Below are positions 8,386 to 16,907 of a DNA stretch of 64,000 nt, piece after piece. Under the pieces are notes generated by a model that did no database searches, had not been told where the DNA came from, and saw nothing but the letters and a program-made list of their open reading frames with translations. Every line of letters begins with the position of its first letter. Position 1 is the first letter of the stretch. The DNA comes from 2-02-FULL-55-14 sp964581115. GTDB lineage: Bacteria > Bacteroidota > Ignavibacteria > UBA10030. The position numbers and the translations under genes were made by a program. Where the stretch lies: positions 62,001 to 126,000 of the forward strand of contig CAZOMY010000004.1 of assembly GCA_964581115.1 (NCBI GenBank), written 5' to 3'.

Positions 8386-8673
8386 TCAGCTCACGGCGTC
8401 CGCAACAAACGGAAGCAACGCCAGGTGACGGGCCCGCTTGATGGCTGCGGTCAGTTGTCGCTGGTGCTTGGCGCACGTTCCGGTGATCCGGCGCGGGATG
8501 ATCCGGCCCTGCTCTGACACCGTCCGGGACAGTCGCTTTTCGTTCTTGTAGTCAATATAGATCTCTTTGGCGTCGCAGAACCGACAGGTGCGCTTCTTGC
8601 GCTGCTGTTGGTTGCGGCCTCGGCCGCGCCGCGGCCGTGAATCGGATGAGTTGCGTCGAAGAGGTGGTCGCAT
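8386..8673 (-). CDS. rpsR: 30S ribosomal protein S18
   Basis: S18 pairs with S6 on the platform of the small subunit. The 95 residues include a basic N-terminal tail, CRFCDAKEIYIDYKN and RRITGTCAKHQRQLTAAIKRAR, the S18 signature region. Three cysteines (CxxC and one later) suggest the zinc-binding form. rpsF lies 33 bases upstream and rplI 11 bases downstream. No ssb gene lies between rpsF and rpsR, unlike in many bacteria. Confidence 0.96.
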   Translation of the reverse strand: MRPPLRRNSSDSRPRRGRGRNQQQRKKRTCRFCDAKEIYIDYKNEKRLSRTVSEQGRIIPRRITGTCAKHQRQLTAAIKRARHLALLPFVADAVS

Positions 8674-8706
8674 GATCGTTGCCTCGTCTCAGTCGTCGTG
8701 ATAGGG

Positions 8707-9087
8707 TCAGGCCGCCGGGGCCGTTTCGGGAGCGGCGGCCTGTGCGGTTGCATCGGCGGCGGCCTTTTGCGCGCGCGCCTTCAGGGCATGCTTGTCCAGC
8801 CGGATCGTGAGATACCGGAGGATGTTCTCGTCGAGTTGATAGTGCCGCTCGAGTTTCGCGACAAGGTCCGACGGGCCCGTGAATTCGGCGATCACGTAGA
8901 AGCCGTTGTTCTTCTTTCGGATCGGGTATGCGAACCGCTTGCGGCCCCACTTGTTCACGTCGAGGACCGAGCCTTCGTGCTTGACGATGAATTCCTTGAC
9001 CTTTTCGATCACCGCATCGATCTGCGGATCGTCCAGGCCGGCGTTCACGATGAACGCCGTTTCATAGAGTACGGGGGACTGCGCCAT
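8707..9087 (-). CDS. rpsF: 30S ribosomal protein S6
   Basis: This is the S18 partner on the small subunit platform. The 126 residues contain YETAFIVNAGL at the N-terminus and KWGRKRFAYPIRKKNNGFYV in the central sheet, both diagnostic of S6. The C-terminus has an alanine-rich tail of about 25 residues. The ATG at 9087 is preceded by AGGGAA at suitable spacing; an upstream ATG at 9117 would add ten unrelated residues. Confidence 0.96.
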   Translation of the reverse strand: MAQSPVLYETAFIVNAGLDDPQIDAVIEKVKEFIVKHEGSVLDVNKWGRKRFAYPIRKKNNGFYVIAEFTGPSDLVAKLERHYQLDENILRYLTIRLDKHALKARAQKAAADATAQAAAPETAPAA

Positions 9088-9197
9088 GGCAGTACATTCC
9101 CTGTGGTCGTGGAACATGGCCCCGTTCCTGGTATGGCTGAACGGAGCAGGGTGATGGTATGTCGACGAACGTTACCCCCGTCGTCGTGGGGGTGATG

Positions 9198-9800
9198 CTA
9201 ATCTTCGGGTTCGGCTTCCCTACCTGGAAGCGAACGGTTGAACTCGTTCATGGCGATATTCCAGCCCGACCGCAGCACCGTCTCCACGGCGTCGGCGGCC
9301 CGTAGAATCATCGGTCGCACGACGTCGAGCTCGTCGGGTTCGAACGGCTCCAGAACGAATGCCGCCATTCGATCTTTGTCGGACGGAAGATGTGCGGAAG
9401 CGATTCCGCACCGCAACCTCGGAACGTCACGCGTTCTGAATGCCTCGATGACGGAGGCAATGCCGTTGTGTCCTCCGTCGCTTCCCCGCAGGCGCAGCCT
9501 GAGCGTCCCGAGCGGGAGCTGGAAATCGTCAAAGATGGCGAGCGTCTCAGAAGGCATTACGCCGGCGAGCGCAGCCGCTTCAGCAACGGCCGGCCCGCTT
9601 AAATTCATGAAGGTGATCGGCTTGACCAGATGCGCTTCGAGGCCGTTCAGCCTTGCCACGACCTCCAGCCACGGCCCGCGTCCGGAACGGAAGGTGGCGC
9701 CCGCTCGACGGGCGAGCTCCTCGACCACCATGAAGCCAAGATTGTGTCGCGTCCCCTCGTAGGCCGCACCGGGGTTTCCCAAGCCGGCGACGAGCAACAT
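9198..9800 (-). CDS. pth: peptidyl-tRNA hydrolase
   Basis: Pth cleaves the ester bond of peptidyl-tRNA released from stalled ribosomes. The 200 residues show LLVAGLGNPGAAYEGTRHNLGF with the catalytic His in TRHN, then KPITFMNLSGPAV, the catalytic-site Asp in IFDDFQLPLG, and GSDGGHNGIASVI. All key residues are present. It follows rplY by 18 bases, the common rplY-pth pairing, and lies upstream of rpsF with a 110-base gap in which nothing was recognised. Confidence 0.95.
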   Translation of the reverse strand: MLLVAGLGNPGAAYEGTRHNLGFMVVEELARRAGATFRSGRGPWLEVVARLNGLEAHLVKPITFMNLSGPAVAEAAALAGVMPSETLAIFDDFQLPLGTLRLRLRGSDGGHNGIASVIEAFRTRDVPRLRCGIASAHLPSDKDRMAAFVLEPFEPDELDVVRPMILRAADAVETVLRSGWNIAMNEFNRSLPGREAEPED

Positions 9801-9818
9801 CGACGCAGTCCCGACCGG

Positions 9819-10493
9819 TTACTTTTTTTCCTTCTCCGCCGGTTTTTCGGCGCCCTCTTCTTCGGGCTTCTTGCCCTTGGCAATCACCTCGGGCTCGGCC
9901 GGCGCCGCAGATGCTTCGGCGGCAGCGGCCTCAGGAGCCTTCTCAACGACCGGCGGAATGACCGCGACCACGGTCGTCCGGGCGTCTTCCATCACCTTCA
10001 CGTTCGGCACCGAAAGGTCGCCGACATGGATCGACTTGTTGATGCCCAGATTCGCCACGTCGATCGTGATCGACTCCGGAATGAACTTCGGAAGGCACAT
10101 CACCTTGATGCGATGGAGGATGTGCTGCAGAATGCCGCCTTCGCGCACGCCCGACGGGACGCCGCCCGTCAGCACGACCGGCACCATGATCTCGACCTCT
10201 TCGTTCTCCTTGAGCCCGAGCAGGTCGAAATGCACCGGCCGATCGGTCACAGGATCGAAGTCGATCGCCTTCAGGATGCACGGAAGCGATGATCCGTCGT
10301 CCAGCTTCAAGTTCACGATGTGCGTTGCCGTCGTCGCGTAGAGCGGTCGCAGGGACAGCTCGGGGACGGCAACCGGGATGTTCGGGAGTCCGTGGCCGTA
10401 ATAGATGCCGGGGACGATGCCTTTGGCCCGCATCGCATTGCCGCCCTTTCCGGTCTTCTTCCGGATCTCGGCGGTGATCGTCAATTCAGACAT
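9819..10493 (-). CDS. rplY: 50S ribosomal protein L25/general stress protein Ctc
   Basis: This 5S-rRNA-binding protein is of the long, two-domain Ctc/TL5 type at 224 residues. The N-terminus (LTITAEIRKKTGKGGNAMRA) is the L25 domain, followed by a TL5-like beta domain with RPVHFDLLGLKENEEVEIMVPV. The C-terminus ends in an alanine/glutamate/lysine-rich tail that is probably disordered. A GAGGAG ribosome-binding site precedes the ATG at 10493. It sits between prs and pth, a widely conserved gene order. Confidence 0.94.
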   Translation of the reverse strand: MSELTITAEIRKKTGKGGNAMRAKGIVPGIYYGHGLPNIPVAVPELSLRPLYATTATHIVNLKLDDGSSLPCILKAIDFDPVTDRPVHFDLLGLKENEEVEIMVPVVLTGGVPSGVREGGILQHILHRIKVMCLPKFIPESITIDVANLGINKSIHVGDLSVPNVKVMEDARTTVVAVIPPVVEKAPEAAAAEASAAPAEPEVIAKGKKPEEEGAEKPAEKEKK

Positions 10494-10514
10494 CGGTACT
10501 TCTCCTCAGTTGTA

Positions 10515-11462
10515 TCACACTTTGTCTTTGTCAATATCGAACAGCGAACTGATCGACTTGTTCTGATGCGTGCGGAGGATCGCTTCGGCAAAAAGCCGTG
10601 CCGTGGAACGCACCTCGATCTTGGCCGATGGCTCTCTCAGCGGCAGCGTGTCGGTCACGATGAGCGTCGTCACCTCCGAACTGTTGATCCGCTCATAGGC
10701 CTTGCCCGACAGAATCGGGTGGGTGGCCGCACCGTAGACGCTACGGGCCCCCGCCTTCTTGAGTGCCGACACGGCGTTGACGAACGTGCCGGCGGTGTCG
10801 ATCAGGTCGTCGACGATGAGGATATTCTTGTCTTCTGCCGCTCCGATGATATTCATGACCTCCGCAACGTTCGCTTTCGGCCGGCGCTTGTCGATCAGGA
10901 TGAGGTCCGCATCGAGCCGTTTGGCGTACGACCGCGCCATCTTAATGCCTCCAACGTCCGGCGAACAAACGGCAAGGTCGGGCACGTTCATCTTGCGAAA
11001 GTGCTCGACGAGCACCGCCGACGAATACAAATGGTCCAGCGGGATGTCGAAGAACCCCTGGATCTGCGCCGCGTGCAGGTCCATCGTGATCACGCGGTCA
11101 GCGCCCGCCTCGGTGATGAGGTTGGCGACAAGCTTCGCCGTGACCGACACGCGCGGCTGGTCCTTGCGGTCCTGGCGAGCATACCCAAAGTATGGAATCA
11201 CGGCGGTGACCCTGCTGGCCGACGCGCGCCGCGCCGCGTCGATCATCATCAACAGTTCCATCAGGTTCTCGGCCGGCGGTTGGGTCGACTGGACGATGAA
11301 GACGTCCGCACCGCGGATGTTCTCCGAGAACTTGACCCAGATCTCACCGTCGCTGAAGTTCTGGATCTCCGTGTGTCCGAGCGAGACTCCTGCAGCCTGG
11401 CAGATGTCGACGGCCAAGGGCTGGTTCGAGCGTCCGGAGAAGATCTTCAAGGTACTGGCCAT
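10515..11462 (-). CDS. prs: ribose-phosphate pyrophosphokinase
   Basis: Prs makes PRPP from ribose 5-phosphate and ATP for nucleotide, histidine and tryptophan synthesis. The 315 residues include KIFSGRSNQPLA and FSDGEIWVKFSENIRG near the N-terminus, the flexible-loop region YFGYARQDRK, the HAAQIQGFFDIP segment, and the PRPP-binding loop IVDDLIDTAGT. I chose the ATG at 11462 (MASTLKIF); a longer frame to 11570 adds sequence unlike the family. It leads the set that ends with rplI and lies downstream of tRNA-Gln. Confidence 0.96.
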   Translation of the reverse strand: MASTLKIFSGRSNQPLAVDICQAAGVSLGHTEIQNFSDGEIWVKFSENIRGADVFIVQSTQPPAENLMELLMMIDAARRASASRVTAVIPYFGYARQDRKDQPRVSVTAKLVANLITEAGADRVITMDLHAAQIQGFFDIPLDHLYSSAVLVEHFRKMNVPDLAVCSPDVGGIKMARSYAKRLDADLILIDKRRPKANVAEVMNIIGAAEDKNILIVDDLIDTAGTFVNAVSALKKAGARSVYGAATHPILSGKAYERINSSEVTTLIVTDTLPLREPSAKIEVRSTARLFAEAILRTHQNKSISSLFDIDKDKV

Positions 11463-11615
11463 GACGATGCTCGACGTTGACCGTGCGATGCCTTGTGCTG
11501 ATCGAGTGCTGCGCCAAGGATGCTTCGGCACGGGGTGCGTGACTTCAGGGCGTCCGGAACATCGAAACACTCACGAATCCAGCCCTTCTCCGCGCCTCGC
11601 CGCTCAACCCCGTTG

Positions 11616-11687
11616 CTGGGGCGGGAGGATTCGAACCTCCGCATGGCGGCTCCAAAGGCCGCTGCCTTACCGCTTGGCGACGCCCCA
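11616..11687 (-). tRNA. tRNA-Gln (anticodon TTG)
   Basis: The minus strand folds as a full cloverleaf. The acceptor stem is TGGGGCG/CGCCCCA with the U1-A72 pair typical of tRNA-Gln, the D-arm is GCCAAGCGGTAAGGC, the anticodon stem GCGGC/GCCGC encloses CTTTGGA, and the T-arm is GGAGG TTCGAAT CCTCC. The discriminator is G. CCA is not encoded. The gene lies between the M14 peptidase and prs. Confidence 0.97.
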
Positions 11688-11746
11688 ATGACCTTGTTTA
11701 CTGATGACATCCCACGGCGAAACGGCAGGCTGAGAATCCTAGACTT

Positions 11747-11777
11747 ACAAGATATCGAAATTCCACCCTGGAATCAA
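11747..11777 (-). promoter_or_regulatory. candidate promoter for tRNA-Gln
   Basis: On the minus strand TTG (11777-11775), a 20-base spacer and TATCTTGT (11754-11747) resemble the TTG-N19/20-TAnnTTTG pattern. It lies just after the stop of the M14 peptidase and about 60 bases upstream of the tRNA. A 6-base inverted repeat (ATTCCA/TGGAAT) falls inside the spacer. Confidence 0.35.
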
Positions 11778-11783
11778 CGTACA

Positions 11784-14402
11784 TCAATAGGTCTTGCTCG
11801 GCAGCCCGAGCAGCATCGCGTTCACGACGAACTTCGTCGTTTCCAGCCAGAACATCCGAAACGTCGGCGATTCGGCGAAGAGATAGACCTTTCCCCGGCC
11901 GATCACAAACTCCTGAAGATATGGGCTCGAAGCCACGTCGCGGGCTCGGTTAGATGATGAGTAGCCGCTCACCGCCGTCGTATCAAGCGTGAACCTGGCA
12001 ACGACATGGCCCGCATCCACCGCTCGGAATGGCGCTCCATTTCCTTTTAGCACGAATGATTCGCCCGGGAACCCGAATCCCAAATGGTGCGTCGTGTCGA
12101 CCATGACCCGATAGATCGCCCCCGGAATACGTTCCAGCCGCTCCGCCTCTTCCTTCTCGAAGCGCGTCATCACCCGCCGATCTTCCTTGAGCCGTTTCTC
12201 GCGCGCTTTGGTCTCGGCGCTCTTTTCATCTTCTTTCATGTCCCGCAGCAACTCGGCGCTCGTCAGGCCCGATGCCTTTCGCGTCAGCGCCCGTGCGGCC
12301 TCTTCCATCGCAACAAGCACGCCTCCCGCCGACACCCACGTCCGAAGCGCAGCCGTCCTCGATGAGTCCAAGAACCCCGTCCATGATCCGTCGGGCATGA
12401 GGATCACATCGTAGGAAGCCAGCGAAGCTCGTCCAACCTCCTCCGCGCGAAGCATCGTGAAAGGTACGCCAAGCACCCGCTCGAGGAGGAACCACAGCTC
12501 ACCGACGTCGCTGGACCCCGCCGGCTCGTCCGTCAGGAGGGCGACCGAGGGGGCGCGCAGAGGCACCACCCTGTCGGAGCCGAGAGTGATGCCTTTCTCC
12601 GAAAGGCCGGTCGCCGTGGCGTAGGCCGTGATGCCGGCGCGCTCGATCGCTTCGGTCACCTCTCGATGCAGGTCGGAGCGCTGTTGTGCGCTGAAGACGA
12701 TCGCCGTCCCGGCGCGATGATACCGGCCGTTGATCGTGAAGGGCCTTGTGGCGCTATACACGACGATGCCCTTGCGCAGCATCGACCAGACCGCCGAGGC
12801 GGCATCCAGCGATTCCCACGGGATCAGATAGGCCACCGTCGCAGGCTCACCCACGACGTTCCCCTTCGGCGCCGCGGTCTCGGACCAGAGCTGTGCCGAT
12901 GTCGGCAATGCGGCGTCCGATTCGAATGCCGGAAGGCCGTACGCGACCGGCAGCGACCATGCCGAGAGGTCATAGAAGAACGTGTCGCGTACGGACGTCT
13001 TGGGCTCGAGCAGTGCGGTGGCGAGATGCCGTCGGGGTTGGCGCAACGAGACGACAAGCGTACCCTCGGGGAATGATGTACGTTCACTCCGGGAGGAATA
13101 GTATCGACGGGCCTGGAGCACCGTCGGTGCTGTTAACCGATGGACTTCGATGCCGTTCTGCGTCAGGACCGACGCAAGCCGGTGTCCGAGTGTCTGGTCG
13201 CGGTCGATCCGGACAATGATCGTGCGCGGAAGGGCGTCGGATGAGATCGCCGACCGCCAGAAAGCGGCGAAGTCCCGAAGTCGTTCCTGCCGGCGCCGGA
13301 CGGTCGTCTCGACCGTGGTGAGGGCCGTGATGAAGTGATTCCGCACCCGATCGTGCAGCGTGAGGAGCGTTCCGTCCGGCCGACGGATCACAACGCCAGC
13401 TCGGCCGCTCCCCGCCTGTTCAAACGTCATCCCGATGGCGCCGTTGAAAGTGGGCCAGGAGTCGCCGTAACCTGGATAGAACATATCGAAGTTCTCGCCG
13501 ACGTAATACGGCGCGCCGACTCGATCGAGCGCGGCGGCATTGGCGGCGCCGTAGATCTGACCCCATGTCGCCACCTCAGGCGGAAGTGTCTGGTGAAAGG
13601 GTGGTGCCGCGGGGAAGAAGAAGTACGTACTCGAGGGGCCCATTTCGTGGAGGTCGACGTGCGTATGCGGCATCCACTGGCGGTAGAAGGCGATGCGCGC
13701 GCGCGATTCCTGCTGGGTAAGCCATGCCCAATCGCGGTTCAAGTCGAAGTAGTAGTGGTTCGTCCTTCCACCCGGCCAGGGCTCTGCGTGTTCGGCTGCG
13801 TTCCAGGAAGCGTTCGGCGGATCCGTCGCGACGCGACGATACCAGTCGACATATCGCGCCCGACCGTCGGGATTCAGCACCGGGTCGACAATGACCACGG
13901 CATCCTGCAGGATCGCTTTCGTTCGATCATCAGTTCCGGCCGCCAGCTGCCATGCCAGGGCCAAGGCCGCCTCCGGCGATGATGACTCGTTGCCGTGCAC
14001 GCCCGCAGAGATCCACACGATCGCGGGAAGTGAGGCGGTCAGGCGGTCCGCCTCGGACTCCGAGATCGTTCGTGGATCCGTCAAACGAAGATTGGCAGTG
14101 CGCACTTCGTCCAGCTCTCGGTGTCGTTCGGGCGTCGTGATGACCATCGCCCGAAGAGGCCGGCCCTCGACGCTTGAGCCGTAGGAGACCACACGGACCC
14201 GCTGGGACGCAGCGCCCAGCCCGTCGATCGCCCGCTCGACCGACCTGGCGTCCGAAAAGCGGGTGGCGAGGGAGTGCCCCAGCATCGTTTCGAGCGTTGG
14301 CACCGCCGGATCGACCGAGCCGATGGGGAACCAGGATTGAGCCCCGGCCCGAGCAACGAGGAACAGGGTGACGCCGAAGAGAAGTCGAGAGCGCTTGATC
14401 AT
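11784..14402 (-). CDS. secreted M14 zinc carboxypeptidase-like protein
   Basis: The protein has 872 residues and starts with a clear signal peptide (MIKRSRLLFGVTLFLVARAGAQ), so it is exported. The M14 metallopeptidase domain fills roughly residues 40-370. The zinc ligands are in AGVHGNESSSPEA (HxxE) and VDLHEMG, and the probable catalytic Glu is in MTFEQAGSG; LNPDGRARY and YFDLNRDWAW are substrate-pocket motifs. The remaining 500 residues contain a stretch resembling the glutamine-amidotransferase-like region found in large M14 proteins of Bacteroidota and Gemmatimonadota. It is likely a scavenging peptidase in the periplasm or outside the cell. The gene appears to be single. Confidence 0.88.
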   Translation of the reverse strand: MIKRSRLLFGVTLFLVARAGAQSWFPIGSVDPAVPTLETMLGHSLATRFSDARSVERAIDGLGAASQRVRVVSYGSSVEGRPLRAMVITTPERHRELDEVRTANLRLTDPRTISESEADRLTASLPAIVWISAGVHGNESSSPEAALALAWQLAAGTDDRTKAILQDAVVIVDPVLNPDGRARYVDWYRRVATDPPNASWNAAEHAEPWPGGRTNHYYFDLNRDWAWLTQQESRARIAFYRQWMPHTHVDLHEMGPSSTYFFFPAAPPFHQTLPPEVATWGQIYGAANAAALDRVGAPYYVGENFDMFYPGYGDSWPTFNGAIGMTFEQAGSGRAGVVIRRPDGTLLTLHDRVRNHFITALTTVETTVRRRQERLRDFAAFWRSAISSDALPRTIIVRIDRDQTLGHRLASVLTQNGIEVHRLTAPTVLQARRYYSSRSERTSFPEGTLVVSLRQPRRHLATALLEPKTSVRDTFFYDLSAWSLPVAYGLPAFESDAALPTSAQLWSETAAPKGNVVGEPATVAYLIPWESLDAASAVWSMLRKGIVVYSATRPFTINGRYHRAGTAIVFSAQQRSDLHREVTEAIERAGITAYATATGLSEKGITLGSDRVVPLRAPSVALLTDEPAGSSDVGELWFLLERVLGVPFTMLRAEEVGRASLASYDVILMPDGSWTGFLDSSRTAALRTWVSAGGVLVAMEEAARALTRKASGLTSAELLRDMKEDEKSAETKAREKRLKEDRRVMTRFEKEEAERLERIPGAIYRVMVDTTHHLGFGFPGESFVLKGNGAPFRAVDAGHVVARFTLDTTAVSGYSSSNRARDVASSPYLQEFVIGRGKVYLFAESPTFRMFWLETTKFVVNAMLLGLPSKTY

Positions 14403-14487
14403 GTCAAGGAAGAAGAGGGGAGAAGTTGTGCAAGGGTCGATGCAAAATGTACGGTGAATTCAAACACATTCCATGCTTCAAGACGTC

Positions 14488-14519
14488 TTTGATTTTTCGG
14501 CGTTCCCTACGTACCTTGG
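14488..14519 (+). promoter_or_regulatory. candidate Bacteroidota-type promoter for bioY
   Basis: TTTG (14488-14491), a 20-base spacer and TACCTTGG (14512-14519) fit TTTG-N19/20-TAnnTTTG with one mismatch. The bioY ATG lies 24 bases downstream, so the leader would be short. Confidence 0.45.
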
Positions 14520-14542
14520 ATGCATCACCGGAGATCATTCGC

Positions 14543-15118
14543 ATGTCAATTCCACTGTCGTTGGCCCTCCGCCGTTCCGCTTCGCAAGGTTCCGTGCTCA
14601 CGCAGACCGCGTGGGTCGCCGGCATGGCTGTCCTCACGGCCGTCGGCGCTCAGATCGAGATTCCGCACGATCCTGTTCCGTTCACGCTCCAGACGCTGTT
14701 CGTCCTGCTTGCGGGGGGAATCCTCGGACCGCGAAACGGCTTCCTGAGTATGTCCGCATACCTGCTGGCCGGCCTGGTCGGACTTCCGGTGTTCTCTCAG
14801 TTCGGGTTTGGACTGGCCAAGATCATGGGGCCCACCGGGGGCTATCTTCTGGCCTTTCCCGTCGCGGCATTCTTGGTCGGCATGCTGACGGCTCGTCGAC
14901 AGGAGATCTGGTGGACGGCGATGTCCCTCTTCGCCGGTCTGCTGGTGATCTTCAGCCTTGGTACCCTCCACCTCGGCACAACGGTTGCGCGATCTTGGGG
15001 TGAGGCGTTCAACGCCGGATTCCTGATCTTCTCGTGGTGGGATATCATCAAGCTGGCGGCGGCAACGTCAATCCTTGCCGGACTGCGGAATACAACGGTC
15101 GATGACGGCAGTCGCTGA
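14543..15118 (+). CDS. bioY: biotin transporter BioY (ECF transporter substrate-binding subunit)
   Basis: BioY is the membrane S-component that binds biotin. The 191 residues are almost entirely hydrophobic segments. Family motifs are present: GAQIEIPHDPVPFTLQTLF, a long GGILGPRNGFLSM loop, and GPTGGYLLAFPVAAFLVG. The ATG at 14543 follows GGAGAT at good spacing; an upstream frame to 14426 would add 39 non-family residues spanning the candidate promoter. No EcfA or EcfT gene is nearby, so it either uses shared energising subunits encoded elsewhere or works alone. A strong terminator follows. Confidence 0.93.
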   Translation: MSIPLSLALRRSASQGSVLTQTAWVAGMAVLTAVGAQIEIPHDPVPFTLQTLFVLLAGGILGPRNGFLSMSAYLLAGLVGLPVFSQFGFGLAKIMGPTGGYLLAFPVAAFLVGMLTARRQEIWWTAMSLFAGLLVIFSLGTLHLGTTVARSWGEAFNAGFLIFSWWDIIKLAAATSILAGLRNTTVDDGSR

Positions 15119-15146
15119 CGAAGCCGCTCCAGTCCCCTCATGAACC

Positions 15147-15180
15147 AACGAGCCCCGGTCAGGGGCTCGTTCTGTTTTCT
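15147..15180 (+). terminator. rho-independent terminator after bioY
   Basis: AACGAGCCCC (15147-15156) and GGGGCTCGTT (15162-15171) form a perfect 10-base stem with a 5-base loop, followed by CTGTTTTCTT. It stops bioY transcription before the convergent exonuclease gene. No T-run follows on the opposite strand. Confidence 0.9.
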
Positions 15181-15864
15181 TCAGGACCGTCGGGCGTCGA
15201 AATTCAACGTTGCATCCCAACGGCGAAAGAGCTCCGCCGTTGCCCGCACATCGCCGAGACAATACTCGGCGATCTCTTTGTATCGTCCCTGCTCCACAAG
15301 TCCCGCCAGGTCAAGCCCGGTGATGCCATGCGCCTTCGGGCTGTCGATGCCGAAGATCTTGCAGAAGAAGTCGAGGTTGAACTTGCGCAGCGCGCCGTAG
15401 AAGGTGAGTTGGTCGAGCAGGTCGATGTGAGCGGCCGTGTCGAATCGGTTGCCCATCAGGTTTCGCGTCGGGCGGATGCCGAGAACGGCGGATCGAAACA
15501 GGAGGAAGGGACAGTCGAAGCCTCGGCCGTTGAACGTGATGATCTGGCGGTAAGGAACGAGGTCCTTCCAGAATGAGGAGAGGATCTGCGATTCGTCGCC
15601 GGGGAGGTATTGTACCATCCCGTCTTCCGACGACCAACCGGCCATTCCGGGAGCGTTGATGAACACGCGGCCGCCTCCGGACTCGGGGTTCAGCATGCCG
15701 ATCGCGAGCACCCGCGCCGTGGCCGGGTAGAGATTGAGTTTGAGGAGGGTCTCTTCGCGTTCCGTCTCCGTCTGGGCGAACCGGAGGAGGTAGTCTCGCT
15801 GGGTCTCGTCGAAGGTCTCCAGCGGCAAAGCGAGGGTCTCGATATCGACGACGATGCGCGTCAC
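15181..15864 (-). CDS. predicted 3'-5' exonuclease, DEDD (PolB-exonuclease-like) family
   Basis: The protein has 227 residues. It shows the three DEDD exonuclease motifs: VVDIETLAL (Exo I, D and E), ITFNGRGFDCPFL (Exo II, D) and YCLGDVRATAELF (Exo III, D). This pattern matches the stand-alone nucleases related to the proofreading domain of family B polymerases. The start is a GTG at 15864 overlapping the TGA of the AI-2E transporter gene (GTGA); an upstream frame to 16035 would be antisense-like filler inside that gene. It ends the pgsA-to-exonuclease set, which also contains recA and recX, so a DNA repair role is plausible but inferred. Confidence 0.82.
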   Translation of the reverse strand: MTRIVVDIETLALPLETFDETQRDYLLRFAQTETEREETLLKLNLYPATARVLAIGMLNPESGGGRVFINAPGMAGWSSEDGMVQYLPGDESQILSSFWKDLVPYRQIITFNGRGFDCPFLLFRSAVLGIRPTRNLMGNRFDTAAHIDLLDQLTFYGALRKFNLDFFCKIFGIDSPKAHGITGLDLAGLVEQGRYKEIAEYCLGDVRATAELFRRWDATLNFDARRS

Positions 15865-16904
15865 GCCGTGATACGGTAATGCTTCAGGCCCCAGTAGGTC
15901 TCGACGGCGGTGGCTTTCAGGATCGTCGCGAGAGGGATCGCCAGGATCATCCCGGCGATACCCATGAGTGTGTTGCCGATGATCAGCACAAAGATGACCG
16001 TGACCGGGTGCATGTCGACGGTCTTCGAGAAGCACAGCGGCTGAACGACGATGTTGTCGATCATCTGGATCGTGAAGGTCAGCACGATGATCGGCACGGC
16101 CATCCGGAAGTCGCCATATTGTGTTAGCGTGACGAGAAAGGCTGGGACCGCGCCGACGATCGGACCAAGGTACGGGACCAGGTTGGCGATCCCTGCGATC
16201 CCGCCGATCAGCAAGGGGTATTCGACGCCGATGATCATATAGCCGATGATGGTCAGAACCCCGATGATCACGGAGTCGAGGATCCAGCCGCGCAAGTAGC
16301 CAACCAGGTCCTTCTGCATCCGATTCAGAACGTTCAAGGTCATCTCGAAATACTTGTTCGGCACCTTTTCGATGAGGCGCTTGAATCCGATGTCTCCCTC
16401 GGCCAGGATGAAGTAGGTGATGAACGGCACGATCGCCAAGTTCACCAGAAAGCCGGCGAGCCCTTCCAGGAGGCCGCCGAGCATCTCCGTTCCTGCGGCG
16501 ATGACCCCGTAGACCTTCTGAGAGATCTCCTGGGGATCGATGAACGTGAACTGGGTCGACAGACTCACCGCCGCTTCGTGGAGCTTCAGATCGAACGGGA
16601 AACTCCTTAGACTGTCATACAGTCCCTCGGCCCGGTCGACCAAGAATGGGATGGCCTCCATGGCGGCCATGACGAATCCGCCTCCCGCGACGACGAAGAC
16701 GGTGGCGATCGAGAGGCTGCGCCGCAGCCCGACGCGGAACTCGAGGAATGTCACGAGCGGCCGAAGCATGAAGGCCAGCAGTCCCGAGATGATGAGGGTC
16801 ATGACGATGTCGGGGAATTGCGAGAGGACCCAGAAGGTGATGACGACGATCGTCAGCGCACCCAGAACCTTCAGGAAGGGACGATTGGATTCGAAGGAGG
16901 CCAT
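15861..16904 (-). CDS. AI-2E family (PerM/TqsA-like) membrane transporter
   Basis: The 347 residues have the AI-2E/UPF0118 layout: two early membrane helix clusters, a soluble middle stretch (about residues 70-150), then helices with GYLRGWILDSVIIGVLTIIG, the GGIAGIANLVPYLGPIVGAVPA signature, and a final GNTLMGIAGMILAIPLATIL helix. Family members export diverse small molecules or ions; the substrate is unknown here. It starts 3 bases after recX and overlaps the exonuclease gene at its stop. Its place in the recA set may only reflect operon growth. Confidence 0.88.
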   Translation of the reverse strand: MASFESNRPFLKVLGALTIVVITFWVLSQFPDIVMTLIISGLLAFMLRPLVTFLEFRVGLRRSLSIATVFVVAGGGFVMAAMEAIPFLVDRAEGLYDSLRSFPFDLKLHEAAVSLSTQFTFIDPQEISQKVYGVIAAGTEMLGGLLEGLAGFLVNLAIVPFITYFILAEGDIGFKRLIEKVPNKYFEMTLNVLNRMQKDLVGYLRGWILDSVIIGVLTIIGYMIIGVEYPLLIGGIAGIANLVPYLGPIVGAVPAFLVTLTQYGDFRMAVPIIVLTFTIQMIDNIVVQPLCFSKTVDMHPVTVIFVLIIGNTLMGIAGMILAIPLATILKATAVETYWGLKHYRITA

Positions 16905-16907
16905 GGA

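Noticed and set aside
11447..11710. Open frame (87 codons, minus) beginning MSSVNKVIGASPSGKAAAFG
   Set aside because: It reads straight through tRNA-Gln and the prs start; this is the usual false frame made by a tRNA gene.
15147..15171. Bidirectional terminator serving the exonuclease gene as well
   Set aside because: On the minus strand the stem is followed by GGTTCATG, without a T-run, so only the plus-strand direction is supported.
15861..15864. Translating the exonuclease from an in-frame ATG at 16035
   Set aside because: That would place 57 codons inside the AI-2E gene with no DEDD-family similarity; the GTGA overlap at 15864 is a better start.
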